The translations under genes and the position numbers were made by a program. Below, piece by piece: positions 16,128 through 24,527 of a stretch of 59,082 nucleotides of DNA. The stretch covers positions 1 through 59,082 of the forward strand of contig CAMECH010000016.1 in the NCBI GenBank assembly GCA_945913015.1, read 5' to 3'. Source of the DNA: an uncultured Bacteroides sp. (GTDB taxonomy: Bacteria > Bacillota > Clostridia > Lachnospirales > Lachnospiraceae). Numbering within the stretch: position 1 is the first letter of the stretch; each line of letters opens with the position of its first letter. The notes under the pieces were generated by a model. That model saw nothing but the letters and a program-made list of their open reading frames with translations, had not been told where the DNA came from and did no database searches.

Positions 16128-18828
16128 TGCTAATCCTAATCGTGCCAAGCTGAGGTCGTATGCACTTCCTCCGTTTATTACCTGTGTTGGCATGATTTTA
16201 ATCATGATAATCAAGCAGATATATCCGTTTGGCTCGATGGGCCTCGGATATAATGATAATATGCATCAGGTTGTACCGATGTACAGCCTTATTTGGGATG
16301 TCCTGCATGGCAGGGCATCCTCTGTATATAGTCTTCAGATAGGAATGGGTACGGATTTGACGGTTATGCGTTCTACATATTCGCTGTTAAGCCCGTTTAA
16401 TCTTCTTCTGCTTCTGACTCCGAGAAGTTATATACTTGGCTTTATATCGGTAATGACCATTGTGAAGATGTCATGTATGTCAGTGGCAATGTATTTTTTC
16501 TTTAATCATGACAAAGCCTTTGCAGGGACGTCGTATGCGTTCAAGGTGCTGTTTTCCGTGATGTATGCCTTCAGCGGATATGTGCTTTTGTATGCATCAT
16601 GTTTTTCACCGTGGATGGATGTTGTCGTGATATTTCCGGTATTTATGCTTGCCTTAAACAAAATCTTTTACACGGGCAATAAGTTTTTTTATACGGTTAT
16701 GGTTGCAGCCATGCTTATTATGAACAGCTGGCTCGGAATAATGGCAATTATTTATGCCTTTATAATGACCGGCGGATATGTGCTTTTTGTCGTAAATAAA
16801 GAGGATTTTGCAACATTTAAGTCAAAGGCAGCGGAATGTGGTAAAATAGCAGGAAATGTGCTGGCAGGTACGCTTCTTGGAATGGGAATTGCATCGTTTG
16901 TGCTTGTGCCGTGCGTAACAAAAGTGTTTAACGGCGAAGGATGGCAGATTGGCTTTAAACAGTATATGGAGGCGCTTGCGCCTAAAGCTGTCACGCAGAT
17001 GGATGTGTTTCAGCATTTTATGGTGTTCTACGGACTTGCATTTGCTGTTGCAATGATTATTGTGGGCATAATATTTTACAAAAAGGAGAAGAAAACTACA
17101 AGATATATAATATTTTCGCTCGCGGTTGTCCTGCTTCCTGCCGTGTTCTGGGGGATTGAGCGGATATGGAATATGAAGCCGTATGACGGGTACAGCATGC
17201 ATTTTGGATTTATAACGGTGTTTGCAATAATAAGTGCAGGCTGCTATTTCTCCGGAAAGCCGATGAAAATTGACAGTCAGAAAGCGGAACAGAAGATAGA
17301 AACTAATTTTGAGCCGCTTGAGAAGCTTGTGTATATTCTGTCGGGAATGGTGATTTGCGCAATTTCTGCGTATATTTATAATAAATTGGAATTAAATGAT
17401 GTGAAGTCGGCATTAACATATTTTGTTATCGTATTTTGCATGCTCATCATGTCGGATGTTGCAATGTGTATTGTTGACAGGGGTGTACTATGTGCAAAAT
17501 GCTGCTATGTGGCAACTGCGATTGAGATTTTCATAGGGATTTATGCGATGATGGGTGTGCCGAGGTTTTATGATTTCAGCGCCGCACAGAGTGCAAATCA
17601 TGCGCTGCTTGCAACAAAGATAAGCTCGGATATGGAAATAAGCAATTCTCATACTGAAGGAATTAAGAATCCGGATTTAAGTCTTGGGACTAATTATTCT
17701 CTTATTCTTCAAAGACCGGCTGTTACCAGTGATTTTAATTCATATGATTATAACTTTTCGGATGCGGAGGCATTCGGATACGGCGTGTACGCTTCAGGGG
17801 CTACAGATGCAGGTGGCACGGCATTTTCGGACGCATTGCTGGGTATAACGGACATAATAAGCATGAATGAGGAAGATGAGGTTTTATATCGTAAAGTAAA
17901 GTCATCCGGTGGATTTAACCTGTATTCGGCAAGGTTTACACTGCCTTACGCAATGACGGTTGATTCCGGCAGGCTTGAAAATGCAGACCCTGATGACTGG
18001 ATATCAATGCATAATGCATTTTTCAGTGCAATTATGGGAAGAGACGGAGTGATAGTCGAAAGAGCAGAGGCAGTTAATGATGCGGAGGGAAGTTATGTGA
18101 TTAATGTCGCAGACAGACGTGCCGTCTATATAAGGGTTGATTCGGACGTAAATCTCAATATAAAGGTTAACGGAGAAAATATTGTTATTCCGGAGTCGGG
18201 CCGCCATGAAAATACTCTTTACAAAACTGAGGATGACAAAAGGCTTCTTTACCTGGGAACATTTGAAAATGAAGATGTTGAAGTGGTGCTAACCGATGAG
18301 AATCAAAGACCGCATAATGCCGTGTTAGATGCAGGACTGCTTAATATATCGGAGCTTGCAGTTGTGTGTAATATGATGAACAGTAATTCCGCACTGAGTG
18401 CCGCGACATATGAGGTTAAGCACGGCAATGTGATTAAACTGCAGGTGTCCAAGAGCAAAGGAAGAGATATGCTGATTTTGCCTGTAACATATGATGAAAA
18501 CTGGCGTGTTGAGATAAACGGACTGCCTGTGCAGCCGGTTTATGCCGGCAATAAAATATTTACGGGCATACGGCTTAAGGATGGTGAAAATACAATACGC
18601 ATGAGTTATGTACCAAAAGGTACTGAAGTTGGAATGGCACTCAGCGTAATTACGATACTTATGATTATTGGTGCATATTCTATGACAAGGAATAATACAG
18701 TAAATGTTCCTGACATCGTAAAGACCGTTACAGGCGGACTGTTTATCATTATGTGGGCAGTCATTATGCTGGCGATGTTTATCGTGCCTGTCATAGCAGC
18801 TGCGGTGAACGTATTTGTGCCAATATAA
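16120..18828 (+). CDS. YfhO-family polytopic membrane protein (GT-C type)
   Basis: A 902-residue membrane protein. About 12 helices occupy residues 1-500, a large extracytoplasmic domain about 500-850, and two final helices follow. The C-terminal segment with YDENWRVEINGLPV and GIRLKDGEN is typical of the YfhO family. In Bacillus and Listeria, YfhO proteins are thought to transfer sugars from C55-phosphate to teichoic acids, working with a CsbB-type GT2 enzyme and a flippase. All three partner types are in this operon. The ATG overlaps the end of the ManC-ManA gene by 8 bases and has no clear ribosome site of its own, implying coupled translation. It is the last gene before a terminator. Confidence 0.85.
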   Translation: MFNANPNRAKLRSYALPPFITCVGMILIMIIKQIYPFGSMGLGYNDNMHQVVPMYSLIWDVLHGRASSVYSLQIGMGTDLTVMRSTYSLLSPFNLLLLLTPRSYILGFISVMTIVKMSCMSVAMYFFFNHDKAFAGTSYAFKVLFSVMYAFSGYVLLYASCFSPWMDVVVIFPVFMLALNKIFYTGNKFFYTVMVAAMLIMNSWLGIMAIIYAFIMTGGYVLFVVNKEDFATFKSKAAECGKIAGNVLAGTLLGMGIASFVLVPCVTKVFNGEGWQIGFKQYMEALAPKAVTQMDVFQHFMVFYGLAFAVAMIIVGIIFYKKEKKTTRYIIFSLAVVLLPAVFWGIERIWNMKPYDGYSMHFGFITVFAIISAGCYFSGKPMKIDSQKAEQKIETNFEPLEKLVYILSGMVICAISAYIYNKLELNDVKSALTYFVIVFCMLIMSDVAMCIVDRGVLCAKCCYVATAIEIFIGIYAMMGVPRFYDFSAAQSANHALLATKISSDMEISNSHTEGIKNPDLSLGTNYSLILQRPAVTSDFNSYDYNFSDAEAFGYGVYASGATDAGGTAFSDALLGITDIISMNEEDEVLYRKVKSSGGFNLYSARFTLPYAMTVDSGRLENADPDDWISMHNAFFSAIMGRDGVIVERAEAVNDAEGSYVINVADRRAVYIRVDSDVNLNIKVNGENIVIPESGRHENTLYKTEDDKRLLYLGTFENEDVEVVLTDENQRPHNAVLDAGLLNISELAVVCNMMNSNSALSAATYEVKHGNVIKLQVSKSKGRDMLILPVTYDENWRVEINGLPVQPVYAGNKIFTGIRLKDGENTIRMSYVPKGTEVGMALSVITILMIIGAYSMTRNNTVNVPDIVKTVTGGLFIIMWAVIMLAMFIVPVIAAAVNVFVPI

Positions 18829-18892
18829 GTATTTGTGCTAATGTAAATATATAAATTCAGGAAAATCCACACTGCCCGGCAGATACTATTAA

Positions 18893-18923
18893 AAGGGGCA
18901 CGGCCGTATTGGCTGTGCCCCTT
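18893..18923. terminator. Bidirectional terminator between the yfhO-like gene and prs
   Basis: A 13-bp stem (18893-18905 with 18911-18923, one G-T pair), GC-rich, with a 5-base loop. It is flanked by AAAA on the left and TTAATAA on the right, between two convergent genes. Confidence 0.8.
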
Positions 18924-18955
18924 AATAATGCATAATAAATTGTTATAGCGTTTTA

Positions 18956-20140
18956 TCAGTTCTGACCGTGAGCTTCCTTGTATTCATTAACGCGCTTCTG
19001 AATTCTTTCAACAGGGTTAAGTATATTGCTGATTGAAGCGTCATGGTTAAGTGTATCAATAAGAAGTGCAATATATTTACTCATATCAACATTGATATAC
19101 CAAGGCTTTGTAAGAAGCTGCTCAGGCTGGTATACAAGGTTTGTTGTGAGGATGCGGTCAATAATACCGTTCTCATATGCTTCGTCTATTTTCTTAAATC
19201 CGTTAGTGAAAAGACCGAAGGTTGCACAGGCAAATACTCGTCTTGCCTTTCTGCGCTTAAGCTCTGCAGCAACATCAAGAATGCTGTCTCCTGAAGAAAT
19301 CATATCATCAATAATTATAACATCCTTGCCTTCAACGTCTGAACCGAGGAACTCATGTGCAACGATAGGGTTGCGTCCGTTTACGATTCTTGTGTAGTCA
19401 CGTCTCTTGTAGAACATACCCATATCAATTCCAAGTACGTTGGCAAAGTACACTGCACGGCTCATTCCGCCTTCATCAGGGCTGATAATCATCATATGGT
19501 CTGAGTCAATCTGAAGGTCATCAACGTTCAGAAGCAGGTTTTTGATAAACTGGTAAGTTGCCTGTACAGATTCAAAACCCTTAAGAGGAATTGCATTCTG
19601 AACACGTGGGTCATGGGCATCAAATGTAATAATGTTGTCAACACCCATGCTTGTAAGCTCCTGAAGTGCAAGTGCACAGTCAAGTGATTCACGGCTTGAG
19701 CGTCTGTGCTGACGGCTCTCGTAGAGGAATGGCATAATAACATTGATTCTTTTTGCTTTACCGCCGCATGCAGCAATGATTCTCTTTACATCCTGATAAT
19801 GGTCATCAGGTGACATATGATTAACATTACCGCAGAGTGAATAGGTAAGGCTGTAATTGCAGACATCAACCATAATGTAAAGGTCGTATCCACGGACTGT
19901 CTCATTGATTTCGCCCTTGCCTTCGCCTGAACCAAAACGAGGTGTCTTGGTGCTTATAATATAAGAATCCCTTCTGTAACCTGTAAATGCAAGTGTTCCG
20001 GTATGCTCGTTCTCGCGCTGCTCTCTCCATTCTACAAGATAGTTGTTAACCTTCTCGCCAAGTGATGTGCAGCTTACTGTAGGAATAATTCCTAATGCAC
20101 CAACCGGAATAGTTTCTGTGTGACGTTCGTCGCGTGGCAT
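18956..20140 (-). CDS. prs: Ribose-phosphate pyrophosphokinase
   Basis: Makes PRPP from ribose 5-phosphate and ATP for nucleotide, histidine and tryptophan synthesis. The 394-residue protein has the PRPP-binding loop IIDDMISSGDS (about 276-286) and the MPFLYESRQHRR segment aligned with the catalytic region of Prs. It is about 80 residues longer than standard bacterial Prs, mostly at the N-terminus, and represents a longer variant found in Clostridia. The start at 20140 has GGAGG eight bases upstream; the ATG at 20155 lies over that site. It is transcribed alone, downstream of dnaC, with its own candidate promoter at 20230-20257. Confidence 0.9.
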   Translation of the reverse strand: MPRDERHTETIPVGALGIIPTVSCTSLGEKVNNYLVEWREQRENEHTGTLAFTGYRRDSYIISTKTPRFGSGEGKGEINETVRGYDLYIMVDVCNYSLTYSLCGNVNHMSPDDHYQDVKRIIAACGGKAKRINVIMPFLYESRQHRRSSRESLDCALALQELTSMGVDNIITFDAHDPRVQNAIPLKGFESVQATYQFIKNLLLNVDDLQIDSDHMMIISPDEGGMSRAVYFANVLGIDMGMFYKRRDYTRIVNGRNPIVAHEFLGSDVEGKDVIIIDDMISSGDSILDVAAELKRRKARRVFACATFGLFTNGFKKIDEAYENGIIDRILTTNLVYQPEQLLTKPWYINVDMSKYIALLIDTLNHDASISNILNPVERIQKRVNEYKEAHGQN

Positions 20141-20229
20141 GTTTTTTTCCTCCATGTGTCATATAATTAGTTGATTGTTTATTATAGCAGAGCATGTCCT
20201 GCGCCTGGGGCGCAAAACACACATCATTT

Positions 20230-20257
20230 ATATTATCATATTGGCAATATAAGTCAA
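20230..20257 (-). promoter_or_regulatory. Candidate prs promoter with palindromic spacer
   Basis: On the minus strand TTGACT (20252-20257), a 16-base spacer and TAATAT (20230-20235). The spacer holds the perfect 13-base palindrome ATATTGGCAATAT (20238-20250), a plausible repressor operator. A second palindrome, TGCGCC-TGG-GGCGCA (20200-20214), lies in the leader. Confidence 0.45.
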
Positions 20258-20287
20258 TACGATAAAATCCAGTGTTATGCAATATTT

Positions 20288-21268
20288 TTACTGTGCATTT
20301 CTTTTCTGAATCCGGATATCCTTTCCGAATACTTTAAGCATCGTGTAGACGCTTGTGAGCCTTGACATTATTCTCTCTGAATATGCGCTGCTTAATTCAC
20401 GAAGGCTTAAATTCGTGGAAATAATTGTCGCCCTGCGTTTCAGCATACGTTCATTAATGCAGTAGAAGAATTTTGAATTGGTAAATGTGTTGCTAAGCTC
20501 TGTACCGAGGTCGTCTATTATAAGAAGGTCGCAGTCTAAGATGGATTCAACTGCCGTGCCCTCCGGGTCATCATTATCATTAAAGCTTCCAAAAGCTTCA
20601 AAAAGCTCAATCGCAGTAAGATATATAACGCTGTGGGATGAGTCAAGAAGCTCTTTGGCGATACAGTTTGACAGAAATGTCTTACCGACGCCCGTTGCTC
20701 CGTATATAAGAAGATTGTGAAACTCCGTATCAAATTTTTCAATAAACTGCTTACATATATCAAAGACATTAAGCATGTTGTCATATGCGGAAAGTCCGGT
20801 GGCAGCGTCAATGTCGTCTTTTGAATACCAGTCAAAGGAAAATGTACTAAAGTTCTCAGAATCTACAATATTCTTTAAATTGGAACGCATATAAAACATG
20901 TCGACAACCTTTTTCTTAAAGCAGGCGCACGGTTTCCCCTCAACAAGCCCCGTATCCTTACAGACAGGACAGTCGTATATCGGGTCCAGATAATCCGCAG
21001 GGTAGCCTGAAGAGGCAAGCAGTCTGTCGTGTTCTGCATTCAGTGCGGCAAGTCTGCTTTGATAGGATTCCATGGCATCGCTGCCTCCACGAACTATAAG
21101 CGGCGCACTTGCAGCGGATAAATCAATAATTTCATTTTCTATATCCAAAATACGCGGGCATGAGCGATAAACCTCCTCAACACGATCCTCGTGAATATGG
21201 CGGTTGCGTGTCTGTATGCTGCTGTAAATGCGCATTATTGCATCATGCTGTGAATTAGTCAGTGACAT
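20288..21268 (-). CDS. dnaC: DnaC/DnaI-type helicase loader ATPase
   Basis: Loads the replicative helicase onto DNA. The 326-residue protein has a Cys cluster (Cys100, 103, 114, 116) resembling the zinc-binding domain of DnaI/DnaC loaders. Walker A GATGVGKT is at 190-197 and Walker B LLIIDDLG at 248-255, followed by a sensor region. It follows the DnaD-domain gene by 9 bases on the same strand; the pair is a common primosome unit in Clostridia. IstB transposition helpers share the ATPase core, but there is no transposase here and the partner is DnaD. Confidence 0.88.
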   Translation of the reverse strand: MSLTNSQHDAIMRIYSSIQTRNRHIHEDRVEEVYRSCPRILDIENEIIDLSAASAPLIVRGGSDAMESYQSRLAALNAEHDRLLASSGYPADYLDPIYDCPVCKDTGLVEGKPCACFKKKVVDMFYMRSNLKNIVDSENFSTFSFDWYSKDDIDAATGLSAYDNMLNVFDICKQFIEKFDTEFHNLLIYGATGVGKTFLSNCIAKELLDSSHSVIYLTAIELFEAFGSFNDNDDPEGTAVESILDCDLLIIDDLGTELSNTFTNSKFFYCINERMLKRRATIISTNLSLRELSSAYSERIMSRLTSVYTMLKVFGKDIRIQKRNAQ

Positions 21269-21277
21269 TTGTCCTCC

Positions 21278-22399
21278 TTAGACCAGACCTTTGCTTACAA
21301 AACTTTTCTCAAGTTCATCATAGTCGTAGTCCCTTTGTGAGAAATTATTAAATTTGTTACTGCCGGAAGTTCTGGCTTTATTGCCCTGACCGGCAACAGT
21401 AAGTCTTACGGAAGATTTGACAGTAGCCTTTCTTGTTTTGTCAAATTCATCATCCAGTGCCTTGATGTCATCAAGGTTTTTAATGCCGCGTTCATTCCAT
21501 TTGGTAAGAATAGTGTCGGCATATTCAAAGCTTGGCTGATGAATTGCCTGAATTGTGCGGTTGCACGCCTCAACTATAATTTCAGGGCTGAAGCAGTAGG
21601 TGTCGTTCCATTTGCGGATGTAGTCACGTTCAACTTTGGCAACACCGCGGCCTGTTATGCCAAATGCATTGAGTACTGCAAAGACTTCATTAGCCTGTCC
21701 GCTTGAATACTGCTTGGCCTCATCAACTGTAGTAAGCCCCTTCTCAACCCAGTCCATCGCAACCTTTTCCATATAGCGCATATTCTTATGACCTTTTGAA
21801 ATGCAGTATTCCAGCAGATACTCAATCATATCAGGCGGCATTTTAAGAGTATCATAAAGGAAAATCATTGAGTTGGTATCTGTTGAAGAAAGCGGTTTTC
21901 CGATATATTTCTGTGCAATATATAAAAGCTGTCCCAGTTCTTCGTTTGCCGCAAATTTCTTAAGCTGTGCCGAAGTGTAGGATGGTTTTTTCTTTATATT
22001 CATATTTGTATTCATGCTGTCACTGACAGCGGGCGGGTCTGAAACCACTGTAATACCGGATAATTCTTTTGAACCGGAATCGTCTGAGGCGTATGTAAGA
22101 ATAAGAAGCCCCTCGCTTTCCCAGTATTTCAATGCACGCATGACATCATTTTCCGTAATGTTGAGCTTGTCTGCAAGAAATGATACACAAAAGCAGTCAG
22201 AGCTGTTGGAATATGAAGTGCAGCCATTCTTGTATGTTGTGCAGTTGTCAATAACCGCATTACCTGAGAGGCAACGCAGAATATACAGATAAATCTTAAC
22301 AAATTCACCGCTTGCCTTTGGCATATAAACATCAAGAAAATGGTTGGAAACACAAGTGTGATTAAGTTGTATTGTGGATTGTAATGTAAGTGGTCTCAT
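21278..22399 (-). CDS. DnaD-domain replication initiation protein
   Basis: A 373-residue protein with an N-terminal winged-helix-like region (about 15-105) and a C-terminal DnaD-like region (about 155-310) that includes IQAIHQPSFEYADTILTKWNERGI, a pattern typical of DnaD/DnaB primosome proteins. The tail is basic and disordered-looking. It probably helps open DNA and recruit the helicase with the DnaC protein encoded just downstream. The start is supported by the N-terminal match. Upstream lie a candidate promoter and four to five DnaA-box-like 9-mers. Confidence 0.85.
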   Translation of the reverse strand: MRPLTLQSTIQLNHTCVSNHFLDVYMPKASGEFVKIYLYILRCLSGNAVIDNCTTYKNGCTSYSNSSDCFCVSFLADKLNITENDVMRALKYWESEGLLILTYASDDSGSKELSGITVVSDPPAVSDSMNTNMNIKKKPSYTSAQLKKFAANEELGQLLYIAQKYIGKPLSSTDTNSMIFLYDTLKMPPDMIEYLLEYCISKGHKNMRYMEKVAMDWVEKGLTTVDEAKQYSSGQANEVFAVLNAFGITGRGVAKVERDYIRKWNDTYCFSPEIIVEACNRTIQAIHQPSFEYADTILTKWNERGIKNLDDIKALDDEFDKTRKATVKSSVRLTVAGQGNKARTSGSNKFNNFSQRDYDYDELEKSFVSKGLV

Positions 22400-22455
22400 G
22401 GTGCAATTTCCCCAATCTTATTGTAAAATCTTAAGCTTTTATTTAAAGCTTTTGT

Positions 22456-22484
22456 ATCATAGCACATTAAATCAAAAATGAAAA
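22456..22484 (-). promoter_or_regulatory. Candidate promoter of the dnaD-dnaC operon
   Basis: On the minus strand TTTTCA (22479-22484), a 17-base spacer and TATGAT (22456-22461), preceded by TGC, an extended -10. The leader contains the perfect hairpin AAGCTTT-TATTT-AAAGCTT (22433-22451). Confidence 0.4.
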
Positions 22485-22519
22485 TAGGGGGAGAAATCAA
22501 CAGAAGACATTAAGAAAAA

Positions 22520-22666
22520 TGTGGATATTGTGGATAACTTCGTGGAAAAATCGGCAATATTACACAAACAGGGGAATGTTTAATGATGAAAGTGAAAAAA
22601 TGATTGTGCATAATTTGAACTCAAAAAGTTAAGATTTTTTGTGAAAAATGTGAATAGTGTGGATAA
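22520..22666. promoter_or_regulatory. DnaA-box cluster in the dnaD-murC intergenic region
   Basis: The 326-base gap between dnaD and murC is AT-rich and contains two perfect DnaA boxes (TGTGGATAA at 22529-22537 and 22658-22666). Each is directly abutted on its left by a degenerate box in the same orientation (TGTGGATAT at 22520-22528; TGTGAATAG at 22649-22657). A one-mismatch box, TGTGCATAA, is at 22605-22613. The boxes lie just upstream of the dnaD promoter, so DnaA control of primosome genes is plausible; a replication-related role is possible. Function is inferred. Confidence 0.65.
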
Positions 22667-22693
22667 CTGTCAACAGCATTTTATCGCAAAAAA

Positions 22694-22721
22694 ATACCAA
22701 GCCTGTCATAAGGCTTGGTAT
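22694..22721 (-). terminator. murC terminator
   Basis: A perfect 11-bp stem (22694-22704 with 22711-22721) with a 6-base loop. On the minus strand it is followed by seven T residues, just after the murC stop codon. Confidence 0.9.
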
Positions 22722-22725
22722 AAGG

Positions 22726-24120
22726 CTATTTTAAAAGTTCTTCCCCGATTTTATAGACATCACCGGCACCCATTGTTATCAACAAATCACCGTTGATACA
22801 ATTTTTTAATAAAAATTTTTCGATTTCTTCAAAAGAAGAAAAATATAAACAATCAGTACCCTTTTCCTTAATTTTATTCATCAGATCTTTAGAGCTTATT
22901 CCATATGTGTTTGTCTCTCGCGCGGCATAAATATCTGCAAGAATAACCTTGTCTGCAGCGCAAAGCTCCGTGGCAAACTGCTCCATAAGGATTTTGGTTC
23001 TTGAATAGAGGTGGGGCTGGAATACAACCCAGAGTGTTTTGTGCGGATAGTGGGCGGCAGCGGATAAAGTGGCGCGGATTTCATCAGGGTGGTGTGCATA
23101 GTCATCAATAACAGTAACGCCATTAAGCTCGCCTTTTTTTTCAAAACGGCGGTTTGTACCATAGAAATCAGAAAGTCCCTGCCTGATTGTATCAATTGAT
23201 ATTCCGAGCTCAAGTGCAGCGGCAATCGCAGCCAGAGAATTATATACATTGTGAATGCCGGGAACCATCAAATCAATATCTGCACCATTGCCGTTATTGT
23301 ATGGCTTGCCGTTCATAAGCAGCGTGTAGTGGCATCTTCCGAATTCATCAAATGTAATATCAGCGGCGCTGTAAATGCTTTTGGCAGGGTCAGAACCTAC
23401 GGTAATCACTTTGACGTTCAGGCCTTCATAAAAGTATTCAAAATTTTCAATATCGCTATTTATTATGAGTGTTCCGTTTTCAGGCAGACGCTCTACAAAG
23501 CGGCGGAAAGATAAACGGATGTCATCAAGATCCTTGAAAAAGTCGAGATGATCCTCTTTGACATTAAGTATTATATTCATTGTGGGATTAAAGGAGAGGA
23601 AACTGTTAGTGTATTCACATGCCTCGGTGACAAATAAATCTGATTTGCCGATGCGCAGGTTTCCACCGATATCCTTAAGAATGCCGCCGACGGAAATAGT
23701 AGGGTCTGTATCTGCGGCCAGAAGAATTTCGGAAAGCATGGATGTTGTTGTTGTCTTTCCGTGTGTTCCGGCAATATTTATGGCGGTTTTATAGTTTGCC
23801 ATAATCTGCCCCAGCAAATCCGCGCGTGCCATCATAGGTATGCCAAGCGAAACTGCCTTTGCATACTCAGGATTATCAGGGTGGATTGCGGCTGTATAGA
23901 CAACAAGGTCAATGTCGTCTGTTATATTGTCCGCACTCTGTGGATAATTAATTATACAGCCTGAATTCTCAAGTGAAATTGTAAGGTCACTTCTTGATGA
24001 ATCCGAACCTGACACGGTAAAATTTTTATCTCTTAAAATCATGGCAAGGCCACTCATGCTGATGCCGCCAATTCCTATAAAATGAACATGTATCTGAGTG
24101 TTAAAATTAATTTTATACAT
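22726..24120 (-). CDS. murC: UDP-N-acetylmuramate--L-alanine ligase
   Basis: Adds L-alanine to UDP-MurNAc, the first amino acid of the peptidoglycan stem. The 464-residue protein has the N-terminal UDP-binding GIGGISMSGLA (residues about 16-26), the ATP-binding GTHGKTTT at 118-125 and the Mur-ligase DDYAHHPDEI segment. Length is normal. I chose the ATG at 24120, with AAAGGG upstream, rather than the ATG at 24135. It is expressed alone, from a strong candidate promoter at 24216-24244, and ends at its own terminator. Confidence 0.95.
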   Translation of the reverse strand: MYKINFNTQIHVHFIGIGGISMSGLAMILRDKNFTVSGSDSSRSDLTISLENSGCIINYPQSADNITDDIDLVVYTAAIHPDNPEYAKAVSLGIPMMARADLLGQIMANYKTAINIAGTHGKTTTTSMLSEILLAADTDPTISVGGILKDIGGNLRIGKSDLFVTEACEYTNSFLSFNPTMNIILNVKEDHLDFFKDLDDIRLSFRRFVERLPENGTLIINSDIENFEYFYEGLNVKVITVGSDPAKSIYSAADITFDEFGRCHYTLLMNGKPYNNGNGADIDLMVPGIHNVYNSLAAIAAALELGISIDTIRQGLSDFYGTNRRFEKKGELNGVTVIDDYAHHPDEIRATLSAAAHYPHKTLWVVFQPHLYSRTKILMEQFATELCAADKVILADIYAARETNTYGISSKDLMNKIKEKGTDCLYFSSFEEIEKFLLKNCINGDLLITMGAGDVYKIGEELLK

Positions 24121-24215
24121 GATAAACCCTTTCATTATTTAATCTAAATTCATTATAAACCTAAAATGGTAAATTACAATTAGAAAAATGCTCATAAATT
24201 ATTTTGATACAGTAT

Positions 24216-24244
24216 ATTATATATATGAAAAAACAATTTGTCCA
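24216..24244 (-). promoter_or_regulatory. Candidate murC promoter
   Basis: On the minus strand TGGACA (24239-24244), a 17-base spacer and a perfect TATAAT (24216-24221), about 95 bases upstream of the murC start. A second, weaker candidate is TTGTAA-N16-TATAAT at 24152-24179. The rest of the 407-base murC-glgC gap is AT-rich, with the glgC promoter at its right end. Confidence 0.55.
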
Positions 24245-24429
24245 ATGTCTTGACAAAACACCGGTATTAACGTGTTAAATAAGGTTTTGAATACAGATAA
24301 ATAATTAATGAATCCACCACACATTGTATACATATTTGGTAATAAGAGGTAAATTGTATTAAAAGTATGCACATTTTAATAGGAAATGTTAATAAAAATG
24401 ATTAAATATTAAAAAATTGCAAAAATTCT

Positions 24430-24458
24430 TTTACTTAAAAAGATGTATGTGATATAAT
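24430..24458 (+). promoter_or_regulatory. Candidate glgC-glgD promoter
   Basis: TTTACT (24430-24435), a 17-base spacer and a perfect TATAAT (24453-24458) preceded by TGA, giving an extended -10. The expected transcription start is about 60 bases upstream of the glgC ATG. Confidence 0.65.
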
Positions 24459-24527
24459 TAACATAAATTATAAGTGCGGTGCAAAGTTAATGTTTTGGGC
24501 AGCATAAAAGTTGGGAGGTTATGCGGC

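Noticed and set aside
20288-21268. IstB-type transposon helper
   Set aside because: No transposase or terminal repeats are present, and the partner gene is a DnaD-domain protein, so a chromosomal helicase loader fits better.
23939-23947. A further perfect DnaA box
   Set aside because: It lies inside the murC coding region, is single, and is expected occasionally by chance.
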